Origin: Cladorrhinum sp. PSN259 | Taxonomy: Eukaryota > Ascomycota > Sordariomycetes > Sordariales > Podosporaceae | Length of the DNA stretch: 64,000 nucleotides | Reading direction: 5' to 3' | Assembly (NCBI GenBank): GCA_033725935.1 | Contig: MU867063.1 | Span: forward strand, 1,173,694 to 1,237,693 | Shown here: positions 13,415 to 26,554 of the stretch, piece after piece | Layout of the letters: each line of letters begins with the position of its first letter | How positions within the stretch are numbered: the stretch's first letter is position 1 | Notes under the pieces: model-generated | What the model was told of the DNA's origin: nothing | What the model saw: only the letters and a program-made list of their open reading frames with translations | Database searches by the model: none | Position numbers and translations under genes: made by a program

Positions 13415-14394
13415 CTTCCAACAACCACAGGAGAGGCCCTTGGTCCCAGGCTGAGGACAACTACCTCATGCAGCTCGTCGCGACTCAAGGTCCTCTCAAC
13501 TGGGTCAGGATCGCCAGCCTGCTCAACTCCAGAACCCCTAAGCAGTGCCGCGAGAGGTACCACCAGAACCTGAAGCCTACTTTGAATCATGATCCCATCA
13601 CGCCAGAGGAGGGCCTGGAGATTGAGCGCCTTGTTGAGCAGTATGGCAAGAGGTGGGCCGAGATTGCTAGACGGCTCCACGGCCGCAGCGACAACGCGGT
13701 CAAGAACTGGTGGAACGGCAGCCAGAACCGCAGAAAGAGGATGGACAGACGCAAGGCCGCACAGATGCAGTTTGGAGAGCGACCTGAGATGTCGCCAATG
13801 AGACAAAGCATGGTGCCGCGGACACTGCCGATGCCTCAAGTCCCTTTGCCCCAGATCTCCAGGCCGCATCCTGCTCCTCTTCTGCCCTCGGCCATGCATG
13901 ACAGCCGCTACGGCGTCGAGACTCCGCTCTCGTCCCCATCCGCTTACTCTCCTGACTCTGAGTCGACCCCGTCCTTGATCTCGGACAATGGATCACACTA
14001 CTCGACCTCCCCACGATTCTACAGAAGCCCCTCGCAACAAATCCAGCTTCCCCCTCTTCAGCTTTCGGCTATCCACGGTGGTGTTCCCTCACCCCGTTCT
14101 TCCTGCTCTCCCACGGACGTCAAGCTTCCTCCTATGAGAGACTTGATCCAGCCGCTCAGCACTCACCGCGTCTCGCTGTCCCCGGAATTGCCCCGTCCCG
14201 AGCTCGCACAGCGCTGTGATGGATACACCCAGCAATACCAGCATCACCAGCATCACCAGCACCATGAGTACTTCTCGCCCAAGTCACACCTTCCAACAGC
14301 TCCCAGCTCTCCCATCGGTCTGCAGTCTCTCCAGCATCTTTCGATGGAGGAGGGCACCAGGAGAAGCATGAAGGTGGATCGATTCTGCGGCTAA
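13411..14394 (+). CDS. flbD: FlbD/RCA-1-like R2R3 MYB transcription factor
   Basis: This 327-residue nuclear DNA-binding protein matches the FlbD (Aspergillus) / RCA-1 (Neurospora) family, whose Aspergillus member promotes conidiation upstream of brlA. Two MYB/SANT repeats fill residues 7-110: R2 with W11, W31 and Y50 in the third core position, R3 with W82 and W101. The segment KQCRERYHQNLKP and the motif GRSDNAVKNWWNG are hallmarks of the family. C46 matches the conserved, redox-sensitive R2 cysteine of MYB proteins. After residue 115 the protein is Pro/Ser/Gln/His-rich and probably disordered, with a short QHH-type repeat near residue 275. The frame is open further upstream, but 13411 is the first ATG after a 236-bp ATG-free leader. 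No intron is needed. The gene is isolated by more than 13 kb upstream and about 9 kb downstream. The family is certain; the exact ortholog is very likely. Confidence 0.95.
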   Translation: MTSNNHRRGPWSQAEDNYLMQLVATQGPLNWVRIASLLNSRTPKQCRERYHQNLKPTLNHDPITPEEGLEIERLVEQYGKRWAEIARRLHGRSDNAVKNWWNGSQNRRKRMDRRKAAQMQFGERPEMSPMRQSMVPRTLPMPQVPLPQISRPHPAPLLPSAMHDSRYGVETPLSSPSAYSPDSESTPSLISDNGSHYSTSPRFYRSPSQQIQLPPLQLSAIHGGVPSPRSSCSPTDVKLPPMRDLIQPLSTHRVSLSPELPRPELAQRCDGYTQQYQHHQHHQHHEYFSPKSHLPTAPSSPIGLQSLQHLSMEEGTRRSMKVDRFCG

Positions 14395-17300
14395 GTCTTG
14401 GTGGCTAGGCACTGAAGGTCGCATAATTCTTGTTAATAATAGGGAAAAAGGCATATAGATCATGGGCGGGCGGTTTCTTTTGTTTTCTCATTGTTTTGTT
14501 TTTTCATGATACCCATTACGCATATTTTCCTTTGTCTACTCTAAAACGCATGTACGATTTAGGTTCGCGCTCAACGGACGAGTTTATGACAAGAAACCGT
14601 TGACAGAACAAAGCACATAATAATTGTTTTGTACAATATCTCTTGGTGGTCATTCTAGTTACTAGTACACAATCCACAAAACATAATTAATCTGGGAATA
14701 CCATAAGCGTCATACATACACATTTCCTCGCAAAAAGTGAACCATGTATTCGACTGACGTTTGAACTTTTCCTACCATATCCACTTTAGTAGCAGTCCAC
14801 AAATAACAAGGTTCAAATACTTGACATTGTTCTTGGAATAATACCGATCCGCACCCCGAAGACATTCGGGCTCTTTTCTCGGTGGGGCCTGTCAGGAATC
14901 GCCTCAGTTTCATCAGCAACATCAACAAGGATCTCAGCGTTACTACAGCCACGTCATCCGGATCGTCGCAGCGTCAAGAGTGTTGTCGGTTCAGCACTGG
15001 ACAGGGCATCTTGAAAATGATGTGCGTGCAAGGTCTGGCCCGAGCTGGCCCTTACCCTTGTCCACTGAACCTGGCCAGGCTGGAGCCCTGGGAGGGGGTC
15101 CTACTCAGGGGTCAAATCAGCCCAAGCCGAGGAGAAAGTCGCTGAAACCCCATGTTGCAGTTGGGCGTACTGGGCTATTCCTGAGGTTGCCCTCTGGCCG
15201 TTGCTTGCGGAGCAGAATGCGTGGAAGAGTGGCAGGCAAAGGGCACACATGCACACACGTTGCAGAGCCGCTGTCATCGTGGGCTGGGCCCCAGCTGGAC
15301 AGCGAAGGAGAAGCTCCAACAACAAGAACAAATCCCCAGATCGGAACGGCCCCTCCTTCTCTTCTCACTTCTCCTGTCTCAAATGCCTAAGGAGGACATG
15401 AAGGTTCGGCACACTCCTCGCACTACTTGCCGTGACATATACCCCACGCTTTCGGCCCATCTTGTTCAGATCGGACTCGCAGATCCTAATCAAGATTTGA
15501 GACTTGAGGAGTCAGTCGGGCTACAGATTCGTCGTCATAGGCGTCTGTCCAGCCATTGGGAGCGGAAAAAAGAAAGCACACTACGAGAGCGGATCATTAA
15601 ACCGAACAGTGCCAAGACCAGAGGATTGATGATACTGACAGACGTTGGTGTAAAAAGAGCAGAAACAGGCGAGCGGAATGGAGGCGTTACGGAGCCCCCC
15701 CCCCCCCCATCACTGATGATTCTCTTCACTTTCCCCGTTCTCCTCATCCGCACATCTCGTTCCTGCCTAGCCCAAACTGTCTTGCATGACACCAACGGAA
15801 CCGTTGGGGGCAGATTATGCACTTAGCAAGTAAGGCCCAGGTACTAGTGTGGAAAGTAAAAAAGTCTACGCATTTGGAAGGCACGGAACGTAACGCTTTG
15901 GAGGCGTGGACAGGTGCATTGTTTCCTAGTCGAGTTGTATCCCGTCTCCGTCTTGTCTCCCGTCTTCCCCCAGAAATGTCAGGAGCGGGCACATATGACA
16001 GCGAGGGAACCTGGAAGCACCAACCCGGAACTTGCAAAATCCGCGAGTCATCCGAATGAATATCACCAGGTAAACAAAACCCCTTCAAAACGATCATCTG
16101 CAGTTTTTGTGATCCAGGATCTGTCGCCGAAGCAGTCCCGATCGATCATCATCACAAAAAGCTTGGGAAACTAACACCTGCCTTGAATTGGGATGACGGG
16201 ATTGACTGGGCAGGCAGGTGACAAAGATGGAAAGACGTGTCCATCACGGTTTATTAGGGCCAAACTCAAGCCTTGGAAGCATACGGCGAATAAAAAAATG
16301 CCGTGCAGATACATCTGGAAGCGACACCGGGCCACAAGGGAGATCGTCGCAATCCCTGCACACCTGCAAACCGTAAATTAACTGCCTGTTATTTTACGGT
16401 ATGGGTAATTTCTGTGACACGTCCATTGTGTGCCCAAGTGAGCCAGACTGGCGGGATGACGCTGGCGTTTCGGGACGCCAAATGATTGATCGACGCTACC
16501 GTCCGTCAGCTGTGCCGGCTATTGCCCAAAGAAACAAAGCCGAAGATTCAATTTGTGCTCTGTCGGGGCCTTCTCTCGCCCATTTTGTCCGACACAAGAC
16601 AGCCCCTGCGAAACCCCAAGACCTTCGATGCAACGCTGCTCCCATTGATGCGCGACCTACGATTCGCTGGAATTTCCCACCGCCCGACAAAAAACTTAAC
16701 AACGACACACCTACCACCACCCGCTTCGACAACTCCAACCGCAAGCCACGCAAGGACAAGGGCTCCACGCCGAACCTGAGAGCGTCGACCGAGATGAAAG
16801 CGACGGGAACCAACACCGAGCCGCCGGCCTTCTAGGATCATGATCACTGTATACGACGTGCCGTCGAGAAAAAGAACACACAGATGACGACTTCAAAAAG
16901 AAATATAGTTCTGCGTCAAATCGCATTAGCACCTGCCCCGGCCGAGTTGTCACACACTCGCCCGGTCCCGCAGCCGCATGGTGCGCTCCGTGCTCCCCGC
17001 GGGCGTGACATGCGGGGTGGGTTCTTCAAGGCTACATGGGTGTTCGGGACGCCAGGTCGGCGACCTCGCACTGCGCATCGACGTATCATTGTCTGTGCGC
17101 CCGAGTGTAGATCCCGCAATCTTTATTGACCTATTCTATTCTTGGCGATACCTTCGTGCAAAAATCGACCGGGGGTGTCATAAGGAAACATCGTCTTGAA
17201 GGGGGGAGATGCCTTCATCTCTCTTTGTTCTCGTTTGAACAGAGGCAACCCGGTGGCCAGGTAACAGAGTCACAGGTGTGTTTGATGTTTGCAGCCGTGG

Positions 17301-20300
17301 TTCTCGGGTTTTTTCTCTTACAGTGGATTTTTGGGCACGCCCGCCAGAAGCAGTGGCTCCTCAAAACCCACAGGATACACAGGAACAGAGACAACAGGGC
17401 CGCTCAACCCGGGTACATGTAATTACACAACATACACTTGCTTGTACACCTGGGACAGATCTGGCCAGGGGACAAACATGACGGCAGGGGACGAGGAAAT
17501 CTCGATCAACGGTGTGCTGGGAGCCACACACCATACCGCATTTGTTGGATATCGTTGAAGGGACGGCAAACATTGCAGAATGGAGACCAGGGATGACGAA
17601 ATACCTCATCACTGGCGCGTCAGTAAAAGCCGTACGGCTCGTGTTAAGGTTTCAACGTTTGTGTTTATCTGCTGGTTGTCTCAGGTGAGAGATCTACAGC
17701 AGGCCCTGGTGGCCGCTCTCATCTCTCTCACCACCGTAATGTGAGATTCTCACCCCACAACGGTCACGAAAACAGCAATCAACGCCAGGTGACTGGTGCC
17801 GCCACTTCCCTTCCCAGCCAGGCTTCTGACCAAAGCGTGTCATGGATCCCCTAGACATTAAGCTGTGCAATATGCCGGGGACACGAGACAATTGATACGC
17901 TGCAGCACGGAGGAATATCACCAACAAAATATTATCAAAGCCCAACAAGATCCATCACGAGGTTGACCCATGGCTGGTGTTCGGCTTATTACAGATGCCT
18001 GCGGTGATAGCGGCTCACTACAATCCTTCGGGGCACGGATGACGGGAGATGATACTGTGCAACACAGCAGCTTCAACCGTCACGAATTCTGAGAGGGATT
18101 CAGCAAGGATTGCCAGGCCCTGACATTACTATGGATTATCCACCGGCCTAAAAGCCCATTGCCGTTCTGGCACACCGAATAGGACCTGGCTGCAAGATCA
18201 CCTTTTCGATCCAAAGTTGGTAGCACAAACGAACAAACCATGTCGATCAGCTTTTCTTCACTCGCAGATTTGACAAGGCACCGCGGTATTGCATTACCAA
18301 AACGCCCGAGTAACGATTGCGTCGCCAAGCCGCAATACAAGGTGCTACAGAGGCTGACAGTTGAAAAAACATTGACATCCATTCCGTAGCCCGGAAAAGC
18401 CGCCAACAGCTTCATAACGGCGAGTTCGCCGGTTAAACTCTTCATCTCGCCTTGACAGCCTCCAAATGATCAAATTACCAAAAAGACGGTGTTTGGCACT
18501 AACTGAAACAGGTCAGGCAGAGAGATGCGCATCCCCGTTCGCCATGTGCTCTGCCCCGAAGTCCACCACTGGTCTCCCCACAGTTGGGCCATCCGTTCCG
18601 TTTTGATCAATAGCGCAGGCGATAGTGCGTCGGCCGGGGTACCCAGGCAATTGCCAGAAAAGGGGAGCCAGCTCGCAACAAACGTTTGAAAAAGGGATCC
18701 TTGCCTCCCCAAGCCGCCAGCCGCACGGATCTGAACGGATCCGGATCTCTGTTGTCGCTCACTTTTCTTCCCCACAGCAGACCCATTTAATCTCCATCTT
18801 GCTTTCAGCACGACAGGGGATTGAGGACGAACGGGACAAACGGTGTGCGTTCTTGGCGATGTGATGCCAGAAGAAGGCATCGGTGCGGGGCTTAGTTGCG
18901 CCGCCCATGGACCGAAGACGGCTTCGCTCCAAAAACGAAAAAAGAAAAGAAAAAAGACATCACAAACAGCCCTGGCGACACCGACGTGGCCGAGGATCGA
19001 GTGGAGATGCCTGTCACCGACGTTTTGAAGACAACCAACGGACGAAAGCTCGTTTTGATACCGATGCCGAAAAATCGACCGAAGGGCGTGCAATCCAGAT
19101 TCGTACTAGGGAAGCGGAGAAACCGTTGGAGGTTTCCTGACAGCCGTTGTTCCCCATCATTTCAGCTCCTAGCAGCCTATCGTATTGATCTCGTGCATCA
19201 CACAACGCCCTATCAACTTTACCACCGGTTGAGAGGGCGAAGGCCACCACACCTCATCTCCTTTTCTGGTGATAGTGTGCCTCAAAGGGGCTGAAGGAAT
19301 CATCCATGATGTTGTACGTACAAGAAACATAAGAGGATTATTGCCATGTGGAGTGTTTGCCACCGGTTTGCGGCGGAGATGGGTGATTGTGTTGGAGTTT
19401 TGCGGCGTACTCCGATCCTCCCATCGCTGTCTTTGAACCATCACGTGCTCGTCGAATCTTCAACAGCGAGATCCATGTTTCGCAGGATGGGTCCAGACGA
19501 CTTGCCTCACCTTCAGCTCTATGAGAGATCCTTGACCGTGGATATGGGCAGCTCTTTCTTCACCTGGGCTCACCCGGAAAGAGGTGACCGAGACGGCCCG
19601 GTCATGCCGGGTACCCGGGTCCCAGGCTCGAAACCTCTAAAGAGTGCCCGAGACGGTTGTCGGAGTTCGCCGATCTTCTAGGCGTTTGTGTTGTCCAGCA
19701 ATGACTGAATCGTCAACAGGACGCAAAAATTGGACACGATCTCACAAAGCGTTGTCAGCATGTCGTGATTTTCTTGTCAGGGCATGGAAGGGGGAAATTA
19801 AAAAAAAAATTTCTTCATACCTCACATCCACGATCCTCCTGCCGCGAGTCACCCCAACTGCGGAAAGGATAATGCCGTGGTTTACCGGGTGATCGATCGA
19901 TCAAATTGGACCAAGAGTAATGAAGCGGTGAGCAAGAGATCACGGAATGTCTGGGTACGGGTCTGGACCATGTTCGTCCCTTTGATTTTGAGTTTTTTTT
20001 TTTTTCGCTCTTGCAGGTGCATACACTTTCTCCAACGGTTCGGACAAAGGTGCATTTCCGCTATCCGCTTCTGCATTCGGGACCACCGAGCCGGGGCGTG
20101 CGATCTCATCCCTCCACATGGGGACGTGGAAATGCAAGATCTGATGGTTTATGGAGTTTGTCTTTACGGGAATATTACATACTGAAAACTGTAAGTTCCC
20201 TACATTGGTTTTACTGTGCGGTGTAACTTTCATAAAGTTTTCATTTTGGATTATTCATCTCGTTGAAACCCCCCTTTTTTGTTCCGAAAAGGAGGTGTAC

Positions 20301-22338
20301 GCATACAAACAAAACAATATTGTTGTGCTGTTTGTGCAATGCCAATCCGCTAAAATATCTTGGTATTGTTTCTTGGAACCCAAACAACGAGCCAATTATT
20401 TCTTGTCCCGACGATCTGGATTGACTGGGCACCGGAAGCCAAGGTGAAAAAAAGACTGGGAAAAGAACGTTTTTAGCTAGGGTGATTTCGGCTATCGGAC
20501 GGCTGTTGGCTGCGCGTAACGCGGAACCGCTGCGCTGGGCAGGGAGGGAAAAATTCGAAACTGAGGCTTTGAGTTAAGGACCTTCCTATTTGGGAATTTG
20601 ACAAAAAATAAGGTACATGTTCTTTGGGAAAAGAGGAACGTGCCGTGTAGTAGCTAGTTGTAGGATAAACCGTGTTACAAGGAGACATCTAAATGGGTAA
20701 TCAAAAATATTTCGTTTCGATGAGAATTCTGGATAGATGATGAGTGTTGACAAGTACTACGGTGGCTGATATACCTCAAGTCCAAACAGATATGGTACTA
20801 TACCGTGCTTCGTGTTTATAGGCAGACTACGGTATAAGAACGAACTCCTGAGAGTGTTGCCTTTTTGCAGAACTTTGGAAGGAATACCTGGTGTAGGAGA
20901 TGAACCGGTCTAAAGTGTTGGGACTACCTAGGTATGCCACATGCAAAATATATGGTGGCCTATCAAGATGCTTACTAATTGAGAGAGCTTCAACTATCTT
21001 AACGACACCACGAACAGATTTTCACATCAAAGTACTTGTATTCTGCTCCGTGATCTCACATGCAGCGAATCCTCTCTCGTTTTGAGGCTGAAGTTTCAAA
21101 GCCTTCTCTGAAGCCACTCTCTTGCTCTGAAAGCCACAACCCTCAACGGCTTCAGCATGCCTCCTTCTACACTATGAAACCAAACCAGGAAGGCGGTGCG
21201 TTGATCCTCATGCTATCAACACATGTTCATCCTCAACCGACTGACACTGGCAGGGTGTCTCTGACACGGCAATCAAGGATATATATCGAGAATTAAACTC
21301 GTCCGTCGCCAAAGTCCCTGAAGTCAACATGCTCAGAACAGCATCGGCATCTGATACCGTGACGCGATAAAGCGAGCAAGTCATCCAAGTCAGCTCATTA
21401 GACTCGAGATGCTTACGACGTCGTGTGCCATGGTAGTCACTTATCAGGGTGATGAGTGATTTTGGAGTTATGCCACGTGAGGGGAAGACTTCCACACAAA
21501 AAGGCATTCTCTTCAAATCTTTTTTCTTTTTCTTTTTAGTTTTGTGCGTTCCTCACCGAGTCGAACAAGCAACACTGACAAAAAGCTACAGGCTTAAACT
21601 CGAATTTTCCCAATTCATTATTATCATTGCCACGCTCAGTTCGCATGACCGCCACTGTTCTGCCTGCCAAAAGAGTCATCTTAGGTGACGAGCTCAGCTG
21701 GCTGGTAGAGGGTTTAAATGCTCAAGCCGTCCTCTTGAAAGATCTCTCTATTCTGAGTGGTAATAGACAGTTCATTTGACCATATCTCAACAGTTCTCTT
21801 ACCGATATACCTAAACAATACCTGATACCATAATCCACCGTCGCAAAGACACCAAGGCTATCTAATATCATCATGACTCTATTAGACCAAAACCCTACCA
21901 TGTCTCCTCACGAGTTACAGCCCCGCCGTCATTATCCTAAAGTTCCTATCTAAGAGTCATCAAATAAACCAACACAGCACACAAAAACCGTCACGCAACT
22001 TGCCTGTATATCATCAACACAGTCCCCGTCCTCAAACTCACCACTTCAACAATACACTACCCCTTCATTGACTCACCGTCCGTCCCCGTTTAAGAAAATA
22101 CATTTGCAAAATCCACATGTCAAACTGTACTTTGCTCCTTCGCCTCCCCAAATGATTCTGCCACTAGATAACATGTTTCCCGGCATAAACTCGGTCAATC
22201 TAATAAAGCCACTTACTCACTCACTTACTTACGTAACTTGGAATCCATCAGACCTCAACCGGTTTTATTATTATCCAGTCCATTCGTCCAGTATGCACAA
22301 GTCGGGGTTATACCGTTTCATTCATCAACCTTCAACAC

Positions 22339-22381
<43 letters not shown>

Positions 22382-23316
22382 CTCTCCAGCGTCCCCAACG
22401 TCTCCAACGTCTTCACGAGGCTTCACTTCTTATCTTCTTTTCATCAGGCAACAGCCCTCTCCATGGCTACTTCCAAAACCTTCTCCATCTGTCCCGAACA
22501 TCACACGGAAGTTTCTCGAAAAGCTCCTCGAAGACACGAGAAGATTTTTCGGTTCTTCTCCTCGAATACCCTCCTTCCAGAAAGTTAGGTCGCCTTTTAT
22601 TTACCCTTTAGGAATCTCACATACGGTAGATAACGCTTGTTTATCATACCAATACTAAGCCCCATCTCTTCAGATTACTTACTCGCATGAAGAGGCTTCC
22701 TTCGGGATAATACAGAGCAGATGTATACTCCACGAACCCCACGAACTCCCCGAAACGTCCAATACAAAACGCCTCCAGATTCAGAGAACCGGGTTGTCTT
22801 CTTCTTAACGCCTACTTCATAGTATATCTGTACTCAACCAACCGAACCCAACCTTGGTTTCAAAGATGCCTGATAGTTACTGAAAAAAAGTTTCATCCCA
22901 TGGCCCGGCTCGAATGTCTCGTTCAGCTCGTCCCTGAAACCCTTGTAAAGCTTCGCACAACTTTCAAGTTGGTACATCCGACGTTGACGACCGCCAAGTC
23001 CATGTTGATGACTGTTGAGGTTACGCCGAAGACTCCTCGAACAGTTATCTGAAGATCGGGAAGCCACAGCCATTCGTTATGCAAGCCCCACTGTTCATTA
23101 TCCATCGTTTGTTCTCAATGGCGCCATCAAACGCTGCCCTTGAGCCATCGTTATCCGAATCCGAATGTTCAACTCTTCTGGGCTTCTTCAGCCGATTCCC
23201 GTCTCCTCCACCGAGTGGCGTATATACACCATTGCCGCATCCGAGCCTTTCACAAACTCTAGGCACCCTTATAACCTGCTGCCACCCAATCGCAACGTCT
23301 TTCTCCTAATCCAGTC
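14395..23316. other. Intergenic region of 8.9 kb, no gene supported
   Basis: Many short frames exist on both strands, but none has a recognisable domain, and most overlap other equally open frames. A 121-codon ATG frame (18445 to 18080, minus) and a 207-codon frame (19093 to 18470, minus) were examined and not accepted. The right part (about 20.1-22.7 kb) is more AT-rich. A 40-base A tract lies at 22340-22379. The region holds the 3' end of the MYB gene and, at its right edge, the 3' UTR of the following minus-strand gene. Confidence 0.5.
22340..22379 (+). repeat. Uninterrupted 40-base poly-A tract
   Basis: Forty consecutive A residues lie in intergenic DNA, flanked by ACACC on the left and CCCTCTCC on the right. 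It could be a simple homopolymer expansion or the tail of a retroposed sequence. No obvious target-site duplication or LINE/SINE coding remnant was seen nearby. Confidence 0.9.
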
Positions 23317-25868
23317 CTACCTGGTACCGCCGCCGTTCTTCCCAGCCACGGCCCTTTGAGCAGCGATCCTCGCGGCATGACCAACACCAACATTGCCACC
23401 ACCACGACCACCACCATTGACGTCAAGCGAGGATCGTAGATTAAGTGAGGAAGAAGACGGAGATAGTGAAGGAGTACCACCTGTTGCAACACTAGTCCTG
23501 ACTCCTATCGGATCTCCCAAGCTAGATAACCTAGCATCATCATCACCACTGTCGTCACTGACGCGAGATGTGGTAATTTTCGGTACACCAGCAGCCCTCT
23601 CCGTAACGGCTTGACCCTCCTTCTCATCACCTACCCCTCCAACCCAAACCACTGACCCCGTCGACGTTGACGGTGCCACTGTAGGACGATCACTTCGCTG
23701 AGATGTACCTTCTTGTACCTGTACATGCTCCAGAGAGAGATCCTGCTGGCGCGGTGGATATATATCTCGCGAGTCATCACTTTCACCCTGCTCTCCCGTC
23801 GATACAGGCGAAGAAACAGGCAACACCTCATCGTCCCCCTTGTCAAACGAGTACCTTCTCCCGCTATGTGCCCCGGTACTCGCACTAATGGTTCGACGGT
23901 ACGAAAGCGATCGCGGCTGCTGTGCAAGTTGTGCCCCTTGACGACAACCGCTCATATCCTTCCTTGCGTCATGCCGCCCCTCATTAGCAACGCTACTTTC
24001 CGTATCATTACGCCGGTTCGGTATGACCGCGTCGGTACCTGCGTCGGTACCTGCGTCGGCTTTGCTAGCATTGGCGTACCCTTCCCCAGATTCCCGTGGT
24101 ACCTCAGTACTTGGAGGCCGAACCATCGGAGATCTGATAGCCGTTAGACGGTTTTGGTGTCGTTTTTGCCTGCTGGGGGAAGGAACCAAAGAAGGCCTGC
24201 CGCAGTAGCTTCCTTCCCCTGCTGCTCCTGCCCCTGCTGTCGTCATTTGACCAACCGTCTCCCGTTGAAGGCCCCTTGAATCGTCGAACCCCCAACCCGG
24301 TTGAACTTTGAGCATGTTGTCAACAGTCCCGTCCATTCCTGACTGCGCCAAGGACCCATCTTCTGTTGTTGCCATCGACTCTCCCGAAGTTGAATATTCA
24401 GCGTCGTCCCATGCATACTTGTTTGCTGGTGAGGGTGATTCCCCGCCACGCTGGCGTTGTTGGACGTTGCCATACTCTTGAGGGGGCTGAACGAAGATTG
24501 TGTGTCCCGGCTTAGACCGTTTCTTGACGTGGCTGAAGGCTTGTTCCTCCTTCTCCGGTGACTGATCCTCCACAGGACGACAAGGAAGGTGTCGATAGGT
24601 ACCACTAGGGCTTACAGCGTCATCATCAACACCAGCAACAACCTGAGGGTGCTGGCGGCGCCAATCCTTCGGTGGAGAACGCTGCAGGCTTCTCTCATGC
24701 CTTTCCACGGCACGACTCACCCGTACATCCCTAGCCTGATCCATCCTCCGTGGAAGTTCGCCTGCACAACAGTCAGAATATCCAGCATTTCGGTCCGTAT
24801 GTACTACTCACCAATCAGACTGTACTGCCTTCTGGGTACACTGGAGCCAAGACTGGAGACCTCCAGTCCAATGTCCGCAGAGAAATCTTCGGAAGTCCAA
24901 TCTGTTATTGACTCGTTATCGGCCCATATCTCGTTCCCAACGGACCTCCGGAATTCGGCATTACCTCTTTCATGTGAATTGCTCACCCTGTCCAGTCGTG
25001 CTTTAAAACGCTTCGTCCCCGAGCGATCAACAAGACTCTCATGTCTCGCCAGTGCAACACTCGCAACGCCATTCTTACTCTCCTTGGCCAGTATGAGCTC
25101 CAACCTTTTGATCTCTGCCTTGTATGCCTCCTCCCTCTCCATCCACTCCTCGCTGATGGCTCGAAACTGTTCCAACTCCATCTCCCGCGCCTTCTTGAGC
25201 TCGTCCAGTTCTCCCTGGCAGCTCTCGAGGCGTTGGTTGATGTGAGCAAACCCTTCAATCAATGACAGAACGTACGAGTTGTACACGATGGGGATGCTCT
25301 CCAGGGGATCATGCTTCCTAATCATGACGGCCCGTAGCGTCTCGACCATCTGCATCAGGTTCGGGTTGTGCCAGGTGCTGGCCTCGCCTCGCCTGCCAAC
25401 GAGGACCCTTCTCAGTCCTCCATCCTTGTCCTCGTCCGGGTCGAGCTCGCCGAGCGGCAGCGCACCTATCGGTGCCGGCGTCCAGAGCGACGAGGGCACA
25501 CGCTGTGCCGGTTGCGTGTTCCTATTGCTGTTATTGTGCGGGTAGGGGAAAGGTGAGCAACTGTGAGCATGCTGATGTCCATGTTTCTCATGACTGTTGC
25601 TGTTACCGGCCGAGTTGAGAATGTTGCTGGATACTCGCCAAAGCGACTCAAACGACCGAAATCGATGCTTGCTCGGTGAGGAGTCTGGGCTGCGTGATGG
25701 AGGGTTAGGAGGAGTTAGCAGTTCGTTTGTGGGTGTATGAATGGGTGGTGCGGCCACGGTTTCGATATGATTTGATGAAGAATGGTGATTCGGGTCAGTT
25801 GTGGTCGTGATATTCGAATGTATCTGACGATTGCGACTGAAATTCCGCACCCAGCTGAGGTCAGCCAT
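23317..25868 (-). CDS. Unrecognised coiled-coil protein, 833 aa, one intron
   Basis: Exon 1 is 25868-24812 and exon 2 is 24761-23317. The 50-bp intron has donor GTGAGT and acceptor TGTGCAG, and the join gives an in-frame 833-residue protein. I do not recognise the family. Residues 1-150 are Ser/His/Asn/Pro-rich. Residues about 155-300 look conserved and folded, with a segment containing WTPAPIGALPLGELDPDEDK followed by a heptad-rich Glu/Lys coiled coil at about 205-265. The remaining 500 residues are low complexity: Ser/Gly/Arg/Asp-rich, with a small DAGT repeat encoded near 24030-24060. No membrane segment or signal peptide is apparent. The start is the ATG giving MADLSW; the frame is open nine codons further but has no earlier ATG. 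It lies head-to-tail behind the NCBP3-like gene. The function is unknown; a cytoplasmic or nuclear scaffold role would be a guess. Confidence 0.8.
24762..24811 (-). other. Spliceosomal intron (50 bp)
   Basis: Donor GTGAGT and acceptor TTGTGCAG on the minus strand. Phase 1 splicing restores a Gly codon and joins two long open frames. Confidence 0.85.
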
Positions 25869-26554
25869 CGATGAGCTGCTGTCAGTGTACGGCAAAAAGT
25901 TTGTGCGCTTCTTATTCAGCGATACGCAACAGGAGTCACTCAGTGTCGTTAGTGGCTGTAACTAGAACTTTTTTTGTCCAACGACGACAGTCGACGATGG
26001 ATGCGGTGTGGTCGATGATTGCGACGGGAATGACAGAAAGAAAGGGATCGAAGAAAGCTGGCAGATCAGACATCATACAGGAAGAATGGAAGAAAGTGGT
26101 AGCATTCAATAGTAATAGAAACCCGAAAAGCCCGGTATATCTTGATGGGATGGAAGGTGCGGCCTGAAGAGCAGCACCAAAGTTTACTTCACTCACTTAA
26201 AAGTAACGATAACCACCTAAACTCAATTTCACAATTTGCAAAAGCCAGATCGTGTTTTATCTAATTGACCGCCTGCCCTCCAAGCAATACCACAACTGTG
26301 TTTCTTCCAGATCAAAATCTCGTTCCGGGATAGATGCGGTATGTAATGATGGATAGAGGTGGTTGGACCCGTGTGTAACTGCAACAGCAAAATGTGAGCA
26401 CCGAGCGGCGAGTCCTCATACCTGGTATACAGTTGTCAACCAGTAACGCATCCCCGATGCAATCTGATGGTAGCCTCCCCCCTATAGCGCCGATGAATGT
26501 GCCGCTTGCCAGTCTGAAATCAACTCAACGCTGAAACGCTTCTATGCATAAAGA
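25869..26554. other. Spacer between tandem minus-strand genes
   Basis: About 690 bp holding the promoter and leader of the coiled-coil gene and the 3' UTR of the NCBP3-like gene. No additional frame is convincing. Confidence 0.5.

Noticed and set aside
18080..19093. Minus-strand frames of 121 and 207 codons in the right gene-free region
   Set aside because: No domain is recognised, and no consensus intron was found that joins them into one protein.
22068..22658. 196-codon plus-strand frame with a poly-Lys stretch
   Set aside because: The Lys run is the A40 tract read in frame; the rest has no protein-like features.
24589..25245. 218-codon plus-strand frame opposite the coiled-coil gene
   Set aside because: It is antisense to the coiled-coil exon and has composition expected of a shadow frame.
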